Source: Catonia carolina (Eukaryota > Arthropoda > Insecta > Hemiptera > Achilidae). From it: 64,000 bases of DNA. Under the pieces are notes generated by a model that was not told the DNA's origin, searched no databases, and was given only the letters and a program-made list of their open reading frames with translations. The stretch covers positions 109,889,819 to 109,953,818 of the forward strand of contig JAQMRL010000003.1 of NCBI GenBank assembly GCA_035578175.1. The letters run 5' to 3'. Every line of letters begins with the position of its first letter. The stretch's first letter is position 1. Both the position numbers and the translations under genes were made by a program. Shown here in pieces: positions 1 to 10,032 of this stretch.

Positions 1-123
1 ACGGTTATGTTTTTGAGGTTAGTTATTGTTTATTTCTAATATTTTATTAATAATGGTAGGTTTATTATTAATTATTTGGATAGACAAGAGAAAGTTGTGT
101 GAGTGTTTCACACCAGATTTTTT
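1..123 (-). mobile_element. Family A repeat, copy A0, head end only
   Basis: The minus strand starts with the family A head (AAATCTGGTGTG... ending at plus position 123) and matches the other copies as far as the window edge. The rest of the copy lies outside the window. The subterminal hairpin GTGTGA-aacac-TCACAC is present. No coding capacity is seen. Confidence 0.8.
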
Positions 124-229
124 ACTATTATTCAGGGTAATTAGAAGAGACGATAGGGTACACGTAAGGATGCGCAGTAGCCGATGACGTCACCGGTGCT
201 TAATAACACGGCCAGCTGTTTGTATTATT

Positions 230-417
230 ATTTATTTATTTATTTATTTAACGTTGCATCAACTGCAACGGTCATTAGCGACGACGTTTGGGTGGAACTT
301 TATGTGATGTAGGATGAAATGATTTTTTGTAACGTATGAAAATATGCCATGCCTGAGTGGGATTCGAACCCAGGACCGCATGATGAGAGGCGAGCACGTT
401 ACCAACTGCGCTAATGC
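230..417 (-). repeat. tRNA-derived SINE, family E, copy E1
   Basis: Read on the minus strand this has a Pol III type head: a box A-like segment followed by box B GGTTCGAATCC, then a short body and an A/T-rich tail. A 20-bp direct repeat, GGCCAGCTGTTTGTATTATT, lies at 210-229 and 418-437, as expected for a target-site duplication. The body is more diverged than in E2 and E3, so this is an older copy. Confidence 0.8.
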
Positions 418-552
418 GGCCAGCTGTTTGTATTATTTCGGTACTTTTTTTGTAAATGTTGTCAGTCCATCTAATTAGCGAATGGCCTTCGGGCCAGCCC
501 AGTCAGTCAGCTGGTAGAAAGCTGTATTATTTATCTATCGTTATTTTTTTTG

Positions 553-719
553 TTTTTTTTTGTTTAACGTCCGACTGTTCTGCAATTACTGCTAATGCAG
601 ACGGTGAATGATGAAATGGTTTTTGTAACGTATGAAAAAATGCCGTGCCTGAATGGGATTCGAACCCAAGACCGCATGATGAGAGGCGAGCACGTTACCA
701 ACTTCGCCAATGCGGCCGG
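553..719 (-). repeat. tRNA-derived SINE, family E, copy E2
   Basis: This closely matches E1 and E3 on the minus strand: box A region near 700-712, box B GGTTCGAATCC near 656-666, body, and an A-rich tail seen as T-runs at 545-563 on the plus strand. Target duplications are not clear because the flanks are T-rich and TA-repeat sequence. Confidence 0.85.
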
Positions 720-771
720 CATATATCTTTATAATATTTATTATATATATATATATATATAAACAGCTAAG

Positions 772-1680
772 GCTCAACTAGACCTACTGAAGGAAGTTGC
801 AGAACAGGCAGGACTACAAATTTCGTATGAAAAAACAGAACTGATGACAACAGTAAAAGGTATAACGGATAAGGCATTGAAAACAAAATATGGGAAGATT
901 AACATTGTGGATAAGTTCAAATATCTGGGCGAAATAATCATGAAGAATGGAAGTGACAAAGAGGCGTTAAAAGCCAGGATTAAGAAATTGGATCTGGCAT
1001 ATTTAGCTACTAAAAATATTTACAACAAAAAATGTTTCTCAAGAACTGCAAAGTTAAGACATTACGAAACACTAGTAAAGCCTGTGCCTTTATATGCATC
1101 GGAGACATTGACCTCAGAAAATAAAGGACTTATAGAAGATGTCGAGAAGAGAGAAAGAAGGATTCTGAGAAAGATCTATGGGCCACGGTATGATGAGGAA
1201 CACAATACCTATAAAAATGTTTCAAACACCAAATTGTATGAACATGTAGAGAGGATGTCAGAGACTTTCAGAAGAAGGAGAACACGATTTTACGGGCACA
1301 TAAAGAGGATGAGCAATGACAGACTGACAAAGAAAATTTTGAATAACTTTGATAATACTAAGACTACTTTGAAGTGGTTTATCAATACTAAAGATGATCT
1401 AAAAAAACTTCGAGTTGAAGAAGAGGACATTTACGATAGAGACAAATTTAGGCAGAAGACAAATGACAAAAGGATAAGTCTGCCTGTGCAATCTGCAAGA
1501 AGAGGGGGTACTGGTGGGAGGTGGACGGATGAGAGAAGAAAGGAGCATTCCGAACGAATGAAGGCTTTTTGGGCAGATAAGAGGAATGACATCCTGAGAA
1601 GAAGAGACCAAAATGCATAGTGCTTAACGTGATCCTTAGTCGGTCGATCAACGAATTAATAATAATAATAATAATATATA
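772..1680 (+). mobile_element. 5'-truncated LINE (type X1), C-terminal part of reverse transcriptase and 3' tail
   Basis: An open frame from about 772 to the stop at 1618-1620 encodes the region after the polymerase core of a non-LTR reverse transcriptase: the ISYEKTE segment, a KYLGEII thumb-like motif, the basic RRRTRFYGHIKRM segment and a long charged C-terminus. The first ATG (844) is internal to the original protein, so this is not a host gene. The 3' end carries an (AAT)n tail (1657-1674) that runs into TA repeats, the same tail type as the fragment at 20960-21577. The clade is uncertain; it resembles RTE-like elements. The product would have no catalytic core. Confidence 0.75.
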
Positions 1681-2075
1681 TATATATAAATATATAATTT
1701 GTATTATTTGTGTAATGCTTTTATAATGAATACCGTTTGTATTAGATATCTAAGCCTTGATTTTTTTTTGTGTGACTGGTTTATTGTAATGCAATGGAAA
1801 AATTAATAAATTGTTATTATTATTATTATTATTATTAATATTATTATTATTAATTTAACACTCCACCTGCCTGTTACGGGCAAAATTGCTAATTAACAAT
1901 ATAATATTAGGGGTAGGTATAAGGGTGCCGTTATGGGTTAGTTCCATTGTTAAGGGTGCCGCGAAAAAAAATCCACCACTGGGGATACACAAATACTGAG
2001 ATACATAAATAAATAATAGTAGGACACAATAGTACCATAAGCCTAATACACGAGAAAGCGTCTTACTTTCCAATG
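1681..2075. other. AT-rich spacer with (TTA)n microsatellite and a K scrap
   Basis: No gene is seen. A (TTA)n run occupies about 1812-1855. Immediately after it, 1856-1880 matches the head end of retroposon K on the minus strand (ACTCCACCTGCC followed by GGGC). The rest is unassigned. Confidence 0.5.
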
Positions 2076-2245
2076 TACGAGGGCAATCCAGAAAGTCTGT
2101 CACGTTTTGTGTTGTAGCCGCTAGGGGCGGAGCCCCCAATATCGCGGCCAATTTGGTGCCGCGGCGTTTCTCCGTTCAGTGGATATCCAGCCGTGCTAGC
2201 GAGAGGTCTGTGTCGCTCTTCGTTGTTTTTCAACAACAATTTAAT

Positions 2246-2735
2246 ATGTGTGCCGCAATTCAAAATCCCGTCAGTTGTGAAGTACGGTCAGTACGGGAAA
2301 GGAGTTCTTCTTATCGATTTTTTGGAACGTGGCACAACAATAACCTCTGCGAGGTATTGTGAAACACTTGAAAAGTTAAGAAGAGCGATCCAAAACAAGC
2401 AAAGAGGAAAGTTGACTGGAAAAATTCTCTTTTTGCATGACAACGCTCGACCACACACGACAAATCGAACACAAGAAGTCCTGGATGCTTTCAAATGGGA
2501 GGTTTTCCCACATCCGCCATACAGTCCGGATCTTGCGCCCAGCGATTATCACTTGTTCCCGACAATGAAGACATGGCTTGCGACGCAGCGCTTTGACGAC
2601 AACGCGGAGCTGCAGGAGGGTGTGACTAACTGGTTTAAATCACAGGCGGTAGACTTTTATGACGCCGGCATTTCAAAATTAGTTCACCGCTATGATAAGT
2701 GTCTTAATTTGTTTGGTGATTATGTAGAAAAATAG
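2246..2735 (+). pseudogene. Mar1 mariner transposase remnant, DD34D type
   Basis: The original start is probably ATG 2246 (MCAAIQNPV...), which reads a few residues of the N-terminal helix-turn-helix and then meets a deletion and frame change near 2290. The remaining frame encodes the C-terminal half: LIDFLERGTTI, HDNARPHT (second catalytic Asp) and HPPYSPDLAPSDYHLF (third Asp). There are 34 residues between these two Asp residues, diagnostic of mariner. Most of the DNA-binding domain and the first catalytic Asp (GDE motif) are gone, so it cannot be active. The end is intact, finishing GDYVEK and a stop at 2733-2735. Confidence 0.88.
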
Positions 2736-2789
2736 CATTTTAGTTGCACTTTCAAATGTATATAATAAAAATTTTTTCTTGTACTTAGT

Positions 2790-3741
2790 TTTTTACTTTC
2801 TCTTGGCTATATGAATATAGTATAGGAAGGAAAGTATTGTTTTCATGTCGATTTTTCGAAATCGAGTTTTCACCGGATCTAGACGTTTTCAGACCCCCTG
2901 AATCCAAAAAACATGTTTTTAGCGATTGGTCTGTGTGTGTGTCTGTGTGTCTGTGTGTGAACAGAATATCTCAAGAACGGAACATCGTACGAACTTGAAA
3001 CTTGAAACTTAAGTTACATACCACTACCGGACGCGACACGAACATTTTCATCAAAATCGGTCAACCGGAAGTAGTAGTTTATTCGTATAATTTTTCAGTT
3101 TTTTGCGATTTTCTCAAAAACTGGTCCTACGATTTTTTTTAAAATCGCCTATTTTACTCAATTTTTTATTCTCTACAAGATAGGGTAGGCGCCATGTCTG
3201 CTGAAATTCTCGGTGAGGCTCTTTTCACGTAAAAACGTTGTTTTTTTAAGATTACGGCTTTAATATAAATTTTAGCGCAAAAACTTATATAATAAAAGTT
3301 GTAGAGAATTTAAAAACCTACAACTTTTATTTCAACATTTTTTTGTATAACGCTTAGTTTAGCGGTAATTTGCAATTTTCTGTTTTTTTTCTCACGAAAA
3401 CGTGAGAAAAATCGATTTTTTTAACATTTCGGTCTTAGTATGCATTTTACGACAAAAGTGTATATAATAAAAGTTATAGAAAATTAAAAGATCTACAACT
3501 TTTGTTTAGAGAATTTTTCTCTACAGAGCCTAGTTTAGCGTGAAAGTGTGATTTTCCGTTTTTTTTAAGCCAAATTGAGTTCGATTTTCATTTTGCGTCT
3601 TCCACTCATGATTAAAATAAGGTTATGTTTTTGAGGTTAGTTTTTGTTCATTTCTAATGTTTTAATACTAATGTTAGGTTTATTGTTAATTATTTTCATT
3701 GGCAAGAGAAAGTTGTGTGAGTGTTTCACACCAGATTTTTT
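2790..3741 (-). mobile_element. Family A repeat, copy A1, full length
   Basis: This is a complete copy on the minus strand: head ending at 3741, tail (AGAAAGTAAAAA on minus) near 2790-2800. It sits inside mariner Mar1, so it is younger than Mar1. The internal (GT)n run is short and interrupted (about 2930-2957). No convincing target duplication is visible around it. Together with A2 it makes a large inverted pair. Confidence 0.88.
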
Positions 3742-3889
3742 TTATATCAAAACGTGACAGACTTTCTGGACTGCCCTCGTAATATCCTAACATGGGGTTG
3801 TGTCTTATAAATCGTACTAAGATAATTTTACTGTAGTCGGAAAAAAGTAAAAATTTAAATGACCTCACATTAAAGTGATTTAGTTTCTA

Positions 3890-4675
3890 AAAATCAGGTG
3901 TGAAACACTCACACAACTTTCTCTTGCCAATGCAAATAATTAATAATAAACCTAACATTATTAATAAAATATTAGAAATAAACAAAAACTAACCTCAAAA
4001 ACATAACCTAATTTTAATCATGAGTGAAAGACGCAAAATGAAAATCAACCTCAGTTTGGCTTAGAAATACGGAAAATCACTCTTTCTCTCTAAACTAGGC
4101 TCTGTAGAGAAAAATGCTTTAAATAAAAGTTGTAGATCTTTTAATTTTCTATAAATTTAATTATATACACTTTTGTCGTAAAATGCATTCTAAGGCCAAA
4201 ATCTTAAAAAAATCGATTTTTCACACGTTTTCGTGAGAAAAAACAGAAAATCGCAAATTACCGCTAAACTAAGCGTTATACAAAAAAATGTTTGAAATAA
4301 AAGTTGTAGGTTTTTAAATTCTCTACAACTTTTATTATATAAGTTTTTGCGCTAAAATTTATATTAAAGCCGTAATCTTAAAAAAACAACGTTTTTACGT
4401 GAAAACAGCCTCACCGAGAATTTCAGCAAACATGGCGCCTACCCTATCTTGTAGAGAATAAAAAATTGAGTAAAATAGGCGATTTTAAAAAAAATCGTAG
4501 GACCAGTTTTTGAGAAAATCGCAAAAAACTGAAAAATTATACGAATAAACTACTACTTCCGGTTGACCGATTTTGATGAAAATGTTCGTGTCGCGTCCGG
4601 TAGTGGTATGTAACTTAAGTTTCAAGTTTCAAGTTCGTACGATGTTCCGTTCTTGAGATATTCTGTTCACACACA

Positions 4676-4712
<37 letters not shown>

Positions 4713-4857
4713 ACACACAGACCAATCGCTAAAAACATGTTTTTTGGGTTCAGGGGGTCTGAAAACGTATAGATCCGGTGAAAACTCGATTTCGAAAAAT
4801 CGACATGAAAACAATACTTTCCTTCCTATATATTCATATAGGCAAGAGAAAGTAAAA
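3890..4857 (+). mobile_element. Family A repeat, copy A2, full length
   Basis: This is a complete plus-strand copy. The head starts AAATCAGGTGTG, with one change from the usual AAATCTGG. The (CA)n run at 4671-4721 is interrupted by GACA units. The tail GGCAAGAGAAAGTAAAAA is at 4841-4857. Only about 150 bp separate it from the oppositely oriented A1. Confidence 0.88.
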
Positions 4858-5426
4858 ACCACAAACACTTTCCTAAAATTGTAAAGAATATACTAACACA
4901 TTACTAAACCACAAACAATAAGCTAATCGTGAATGTAATTTATTACACAAAAATCCTCATTTATTCGAGATATTTTAACCCCACTTTTATACCAACCAAA
5001 AACAAAACCAAAAACTAACACCAAATTACCATGGTGTATAAAAACATTGATAAATTATGTGACAAAAGCAATTTGATAATTATGAAACAGAAGCGGGTTA
5101 TTTTAAAAATACTACAGCTTCTATAAAGCCTCACTTTACTAAAACTGAATCGTCCGTTCAGTTCAATAATCTATTATGATTGTTGACTCTTTTTTAATTC
5201 GATCAACTAGGGAACTCGGGAACAAATATTCATAATATTGTTCTGATCATAAATTATTCTTTCGTATTTTTGTTTTTCGTATGGTTATTTAATAATTGTC
5301 AACCCTTTTTCACATAATAATGACGTCAGCTAGATAAACAGAGATATTTTTACATCCATTCTATAGTCTAACCGCTTTCATTGTGAAAGCTCATTAATTT
5401 TTACCATCTCTTTTTATATATGAACA
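4858..5426. other. AT-rich spacer, no gene seen
   Basis: No open frame with recognisable content and no terminal repeats were found between A2 and the G1 element. It is unique-looking AT-rich sequence. Confidence 0.5.
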
Positions 5427-5428
5427 TA

Positions 5429-6365
5429 CAAGGTGTGGCTATTAAATATAGAGACTGACGTTGTAAAAAAACTTTATTTTTATTTTATACATAATCACTT
5501 AATGTTACCTTCAATATACACTCCTTCTTTATCCCTACAACGTTCCATGTGAATTTTTCATGGTTGGAAACAGTGCTAGAAGTCATCTTCTGTCAGCTCA
5601 TTCAGAACACGTGCCGCTCAAAAATGTTTAAAATGAAACTCGCAAAATGTTTGTACTGACACTTTGTACGCGATTGAAAATGACCCAAATTTTTTGTAAA
5701 CGATAATAACATGTGATGAAACCTGGGTTTTTTATTTATGATCCGGTAAAAGAAGCGCCAATCCATGCACTGGAAGAGCTGAACTTCACCGAGAGCCAAA
5801 AAAGCTCGAATGAGCATATCAAAATTTAAAGCAATGATGAATTTTTTTATATCCATGGGATTGTGTACCTTCACTGGGTTCCTGAAGGTCAAACAATTTA
5901 TCAGTACTACTACCTTGAGGTACTTTCTAAACTAAATCAATGAGTATGGAAAAAACGCCCCGAAATGTGGAAAGACAAACCATGGGTTCTCCACCAAGAC
6001 AATGCGCCAGCTCATTGCGCGTTATCTGTCAACAGGTTCCTCGTCAAGTACAGCATCTCGGTGTAAGAACATCTACCTTATTCACCAGATCTTGCACCAT
6101 GTGACTTCTACCAGTTTCCTAAGATGAAATTTACATTAAAAGGGATAATATTTGAGTCTGTGGAAGCTGTAAAAGAGAAGTTGGCACGTGTCCTGAAGGA
6201 GCTGACAGAAGATGACTTCCAGCACTGTTTTCAACAATGAAAATTTCGCATGGAGCGTTGTAGGGATAAAGAAGGAGTGTATATTGAAGGTGACAATAAG
6301 TGATTATGTATAAAATAAAAATAAAATTGTTTACGTCAGTCTCGTTATTTAATAGCCACACCTCG
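5429..6365 (+). mobile_element. Foldback mariner derivative G1
   Basis: TA flanks (5427-5428, 6366-6367) bound an element whose left 190 bp (5429-5618) is an inverted copy of the transposase 3' end and 3' UTR found at its right end (about 6165-6365). The usual 25-30 bp mariner repeats have become repeats of nearly 200 bp. The middle carries a decayed DD34D mariner frame on the plus strand: DETWVF near 5720, WVLHQDNAPAH near 5990 and YSPDLAPCDFYQFPK near 6080-6120, with in-frame stops. The helix-turn-helix half is absent. It shares its inversion junction with G3. Confidence 0.82.
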
Positions 6366-6378
6366 TATATTTGCCTAT

Positions 6379-7431
6379 AACAGGTGTGTTAATTTATTTG
6401 CACTTAATCTGTAAGTTCCAGGGCTACAAAACATTGTTCGGTTTCTCATCACATGGTCAGCCAATTACATGAATGAAACATTTAAGCAAAACTAAGTTCA
6501 TGGTGATTAGTAGGGGAGCAGTAGGAAGATGTGACTTAATGCTTAACACCAAACCGATAGAGAGGGTGCCACAGTTCACTTATCTGGGAACTTTAATCAA
6601 TGAGAAATGGGATCATTCTCAGGAGGTGAGATGCAGAATAGGAAAAGCGAGGGCCGCATTCAATCAGATGGCAAAACTGTTCAGGAGTCACAACCTTAAC
6701 ATGTGCATCAAAATCAAACTCCTCCACTGCTACATTTTCTCAATACTCTTCTACGGGATGGAGTCATGGACATTGACCAAATCAACTGAGAAAAGACTCG
6801 AGGCTTTTGAGATGTGGTTGTATAGGAGAGTGTTGAGAATTTCATGGATGGACAAAGTGACCAACAAAGCTGTATTGGAGCGAATGAATAAGGATTTGGA
6901 AGTGATGAACACCATCAAGAGCAGGAAGCTTGCATATTTCGGCCATGTCATGAGGAACGAAGAAAAATACGGCCTGCTGAAATCCGTTCTCCAAGGAAAG
7001 ATCTATGGCAGAAGAGGACCAGGAAGAAGAAGAATGTCATGGCTGAAGAACCTGCGTACCTGGTTCTCCAAGTCTACAACAGAACTTTTCAGGATGGCTG
7101 TAGATAAGATAGCCATAGTCAGACTGATCGCCAATATTCGGAACGAATAGGCACTAACAGAAGAAGAAGAAACATTTAAGGACAGAAGAGATAGAGGAGT
7201 AAAAGACACTAATTAGTCAAGTTACGTTCTCTGAGAGTAATGAATTGCATTACACAGCCAGACCATGAGATGAATGAAGTGAAGGTGTCATTTTTAGATG
7301 CTTTTCAGAGTAACTGATAAGGATACTTTTCCCCTCAGAGAGGAAGGCAATATGAAAATCCCTCACTCCTCATTTTATTCAGCCTCTAGAGGTTCAAACC
7401 GGCCTTTCGGTTGATAACGTAACCAACAACA
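6379..7431 (+). mobile_element. Retroposon K, copy K1, split by an RTE fragment
   Basis: K sequence at 6379-6486 continues at 7170-7431 once the inserted LINE is removed. It is clearly diverged from the other K copies (for example GTTGATAACGTAACCAACAAC at the tail). No target duplication is left. See the K5 entry for the family description. Confidence 0.78.
6487..7169 (+). mobile_element. RTE/BovB-like LINE, 5'-truncated insertion in K1
   Basis: An 11-bp duplication, AAACATTTAAG, at 6476-6486 and 7170-7180 brackets this insertion, which ends in a (GAA)n tail at 7160-7170. Its open frame, to the stop at 7148-7150, is the C-terminal third of an RTE-type reverse transcriptase. Motifs include KTKFMVIS, TYLGTLINEKWD, KLLHCYIFSILFYGMESWTL, LYRRVLRISW and YFGHVMRNE, ending RLIANIRNE. 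The ATG at 6473 belongs to K, not to the LINE, so the apparent 225-codon gene is a chimera. There are no stops within the fragment, suggesting a fairly recent insertion. Confidence 0.9.
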
Positions 7432-8342
7432 CAATATTTATAAAAGGAAGGAGAAAGTGAGCTAAAAATTGACTTTCCGAAATTGGTCATACAATAAAAT
7501 AGTTGAATAACCGTAGCTAACGAAGTTATTATTGAAAATGGGTGAATATTTTTTGCTGTTATTTATAACGATGAAATTTTATTGTGTGGGGTATAGTATA
7601 TCCATTGATTATTGAATATTGACTTCTATACGGTGTATAGAAGACCGCTCCCGCTTTTTATCTATGGATCCGCCATTATTTAGACAGAAATAAATAACAA
7701 CAACAATAAAAACCATCATTTATTTTCATATACTGTATTATTCTTCTATAAAACCTCGTCCAATAATACCCTCTTCTCATTTTTGGTAATAGTGAATTTT
7801 TGTTAATTTATTTATTGGTGTATCAAAGTACTTTTAGGGTTGGGGTTTTTTGGGGTGGGTTCATATATAACAACATCTATTGTTCAAATATTTCAATTAA
7901 TTTTGTTTCCCTCACTTTGTTTCAATAAACATACATAAAGCATTTAGGGATGATCTTTTATTAACAATTTTAGAATTAAAATCAACCGTAATCTGTAACT
8001 GGTATGATATATCATATCAGTTACAGATTATCTATAAAGGTATTATCTATAAAAGTTATCACGTGGTGAGGACAATGCAATGTAAACGGATTTGACCAGT
8101 TGTCTCTCAACCAGTTAAACAGAATTTTTTATTTAAAATCACAAATCCCATTTCTGTTTAAGAGAAGACTGTACTTTGTATCCTGCCGATGATAAATTTT
8201 CTATTTTTAGGTGTAATATGACAAATTTGATGTACATCTGGAGTTGTTTATTTTTGAGTCTATTGAAATAAAAATAAACATCTCCAGCTGATTAAAATGA
8301 ATACTTTGAAAATTATTTAATTTACATTAACAAAAATATTTT
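7432..8342. other. AT-rich spacer with an imperfect palindrome
   Basis: No gene is seen. An imperfect palindrome lies at 7988-8032 with arms of about 21 bp around GATATATC. The segment 8155-8215 (GACTGTACTTTG...CTATTTTTAGGT) also occurs at about 49190-49240, so part of this spacer is a dispersed repeat. Confidence 0.5.
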
Positions 8343-8353
8343 AAAAGAATTAT

Positions 8354-8622
8354 GATTTTCGGAGACGAAGGTTCCTGGTTCAAATCCTAGTACAGGTAGT
8401 TACTTTTATACGGATTTGAATACTAGACAGTGGCTACCGGTGTACTTTGATGGTTGGGGTTTAATTAACCATACTCTCTCAGGAATGGTCGGCCTGGGTC
8501 TGTACAAGACTACACCTCATTTACACGTCATACACATCATTCTCATCTCATTGGGTCATGGGGTTGCTTATTGTTCTGAATTGAACAGATTGCAACGTAC
8601 ACAAATTAGGAATAAAAAAAAA
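8354..8622 (+). repeat. tRNA-derived SINE, family C, copy C1 (5'-truncated)
   Basis: This matches C3 from just before box B (GGTTCAAATCC at 8379-8389) to the A-rich tail. It is flanked by AAAAGAATTAT at 8343-8353 and 8623-8633, a target duplication. The first part of the tRNA-like head, including box A, is missing, so the copy could not be transcribed from its own promoter. An incidental open frame of 77 codons is not a gene. Confidence 0.88.
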
Positions 8623-8682
8623 AAAAAGAATTATTTATTTGGTTACTAGGCAACTAAGAAGAAGAAAGGATTTTGTAAATTA

Positions 8683-10030
8683 CGAGGGTAGGCTGATAAG
8701 TAATGCACACATGCTTGTAGAAGACAACTAAATAAACTTCAGTAGCGCGCCTGGTGGCATGTGGAAGTACTATTTCTCCTCTACAAGCCTGCGCAGTTTG
8801 AAGGCGTTGCTTTCATTCAGTTTGTTTTGAGTAGTGGAAGTATGGCGTCGTGTTCTGGTGCTATGTCAACGAGAATTAAACAACGCGCTGTTATCGAATT
8901 TTTAACTGCTGAGAAAGTGAATCCTAGTGAGATTTATCGTCGTTTAAAGGCTGTTTATTGTGACGATACTGTTGATAGGTCTACTGTGAATCGTTGGGTA
9001 ATAAAATTTCGTGATTGCCAACCTGGAAAAGCCTTAATTGTTGACAAAACACGCAGTGGACGACCAATCACTGCCTCAGACGATAATCGTCGCAAACTCA
9101 TCGATGATTTGATTCAAAATGACCGGCGAATCACTCAACAGCGTATCGCAAACCAAATTGGAATATCTAAGGAACGTGTTGGCTTCATTATTGAACAATT
9201 GGGATACCGTAAAATCTGTGCACGATGGGTACCACGCCGTCTGACAGACGAGAATAAACAGCGTCGATTGGAATGCTGTGAACAACTTTTGAAGCGCTAC
9301 CGTGACGAAGGAGACGACTTTCTTTTGAATATTGTGACGGGGGACGAGTCATGGGTTCATCATTACGATCCCGAAGAAAAAAGGCAGAGCGCTGAATATC
9401 GTCATCCACATTCTCCTGTTGTGAAAAAGTTCAAAACACAACCGTCCGCAAAAAAAATTCTTTTGACTGTGTTTTGGGATGCTCGCCGAGTTTATGTGAC
9501 TGATTATCTGGAACGAGGGGCAACGGTAAATTCTGCTCAGTATATACAGACTCTGAAACACCTCCGACGTCGAGTTTGTCGTGTTAGAGGCAACCTGGCG
9601 CCAATAATTTTGCAACACGACAATGCTCGTCCACACACTTCGCGTGCAACTGGAGAGGCTCTGAGAAACCTGAAGTTTCAACCAATTTTACACCCTCCGT
9701 ATTCTCCCGACCTTGCGCCTTGCGATTTTTATTTTTTTCCTCTACTGAAGAGAGACCTTAAGGGTAATCATTACAGCTCGGACAATGAGGTGAAGGCAGC
9801 TATTGCGTCCTGGGTTCGAGGAAAGTCGGAAGAATTTTTCAGTGACGGAATGAAAAAACTTGTTAAACGTTGGGAGAAATGTGTAATGCTTAACGGTGAC
9901 TATATTGAAAAATAAATAGATAATTTGGTAGGTTAAGATTTGTACTTTAATTTGTTATTTACCCCATCTTGCTATTTCTTTTTGTTCGTCTTCTACAAGC
10001 ATGTGTGCATTACTTATCAGCCTACCCTCG
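8683..10030 (+). mobile_element. Complete-looking mariner element Mar2
   Basis: The element is 1,348 bp with perfect 43-bp terminal inverted repeats (8683-8725 and 9988-10030), starting CGAGGGTAGGCTGATAAGTA, and TA duplications at 8681-8682 and 10031-10032. One uninterrupted transposase gene lies between them. The length, ends and open frame are those of an autonomous mariner. It is the youngest-looking DNA transposon in the window. Confidence 0.95.
8842..9915 (+). CDS. Mariner transposase (Mar2), DD34D, apparently intact
   Basis: The enzyme would cut and paste its own element at TA sites in the nucleus. ATG 8842 gives 357 residues, the usual mariner length. An in-frame ATG at 8761 would add 27 residues that fit no mariner N-terminus. 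Residues about 12-60 form the first helix-turn-helix (IKQRAVIEFL...STVNRWVIKF), followed by a GRP linker (GRPITA) and the second helix-turn-helix. WVPRRLTDENK is the conserved WVPxxL motif. Catalytic aspartates are D168 (TGDESW), D260 (QHDNARPHT) and D295 (YSPDLAPCDF), with 34 residues between the last two. The protein ends GDYIEK. There are no stops or frameshifts. Whether it is active cannot be judged from sequence alone. Confidence 0.95.
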   Translation: MASCSGAMSTRIKQRAVIEFLTAEKVNPSEIYRRLKAVYCDDTVDRSTVNRWVIKFRDCQPGKALIVDKTRSGRPITASDDNRRKLIDDLIQNDRRITQQRIANQIGISKERVGFIIEQLGYRKICARWVPRRLTDENKQRRLECCEQLLKRYRDEGDDFLLNIVTGDESWVHHYDPEEKRQSAEYRHPHSPVVKKFKTQPSAKKILLTVFWDARRVYVTDYLERGATVNSAQYIQTLKHLRRRVCRVRGNLAPIILQHDNARPHTSRATGEALRNLKFQPILHPPYSPDLAPCDFYFFPLLKRDLKGNHYSSDNEVKAAIASWVRGKSEEFFSDGMKKLVKRWEKCVMLNGDYIEK

Positions 10031-10032
10031 TA

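Larger units (their letters stand above)
2078..3779 (+). mobile_element. Mariner element Mar1, internally deleted and split by A1
   Basis: Inverted ends CGAGGGCAATCCAGAAAGTC (2078) and its near-complement ending at 3779 are flanked by TA (2076-2077, 3780-3781), the standard mariner target duplication. The transposase remnant lies in the left part, and family A copy A1 (2790-3741) has landed in the 3' untranslated part. Without A1 the element is about 750 bp, so it was already a deletion derivative. The terminal repeats differ at one position (AATCC versus AGTCC). Confidence 0.88.

Noticed and set aside
844..1620. 258-codon intact gene
   Set aside because: It is the C-terminal part of a LINE protein. 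The frame is open upstream of the ATG with matching LINE residues, and it ends at a LINE-type AAT tail.
2790..3741. Family A as a terminal-inverted-repeat DNA transposon
   Set aside because: The shared ACTTTCTCTTGCC near both ends is not terminal at the head. Truncated copies, an A tail and 14-19 bp duplications favour retroposition.
6473..7150. 225-codon host gene
   Set aside because: The ATG is in retroposon K and the rest is an RTE reverse transcriptase fragment bracketed by AAACATTTAAG.
8416..8649. 77-codon open frame as a small gene
   Set aside because: It lies entirely within SINE C1 and runs out through its A tail; C2 and C3 show the same frame by descent.
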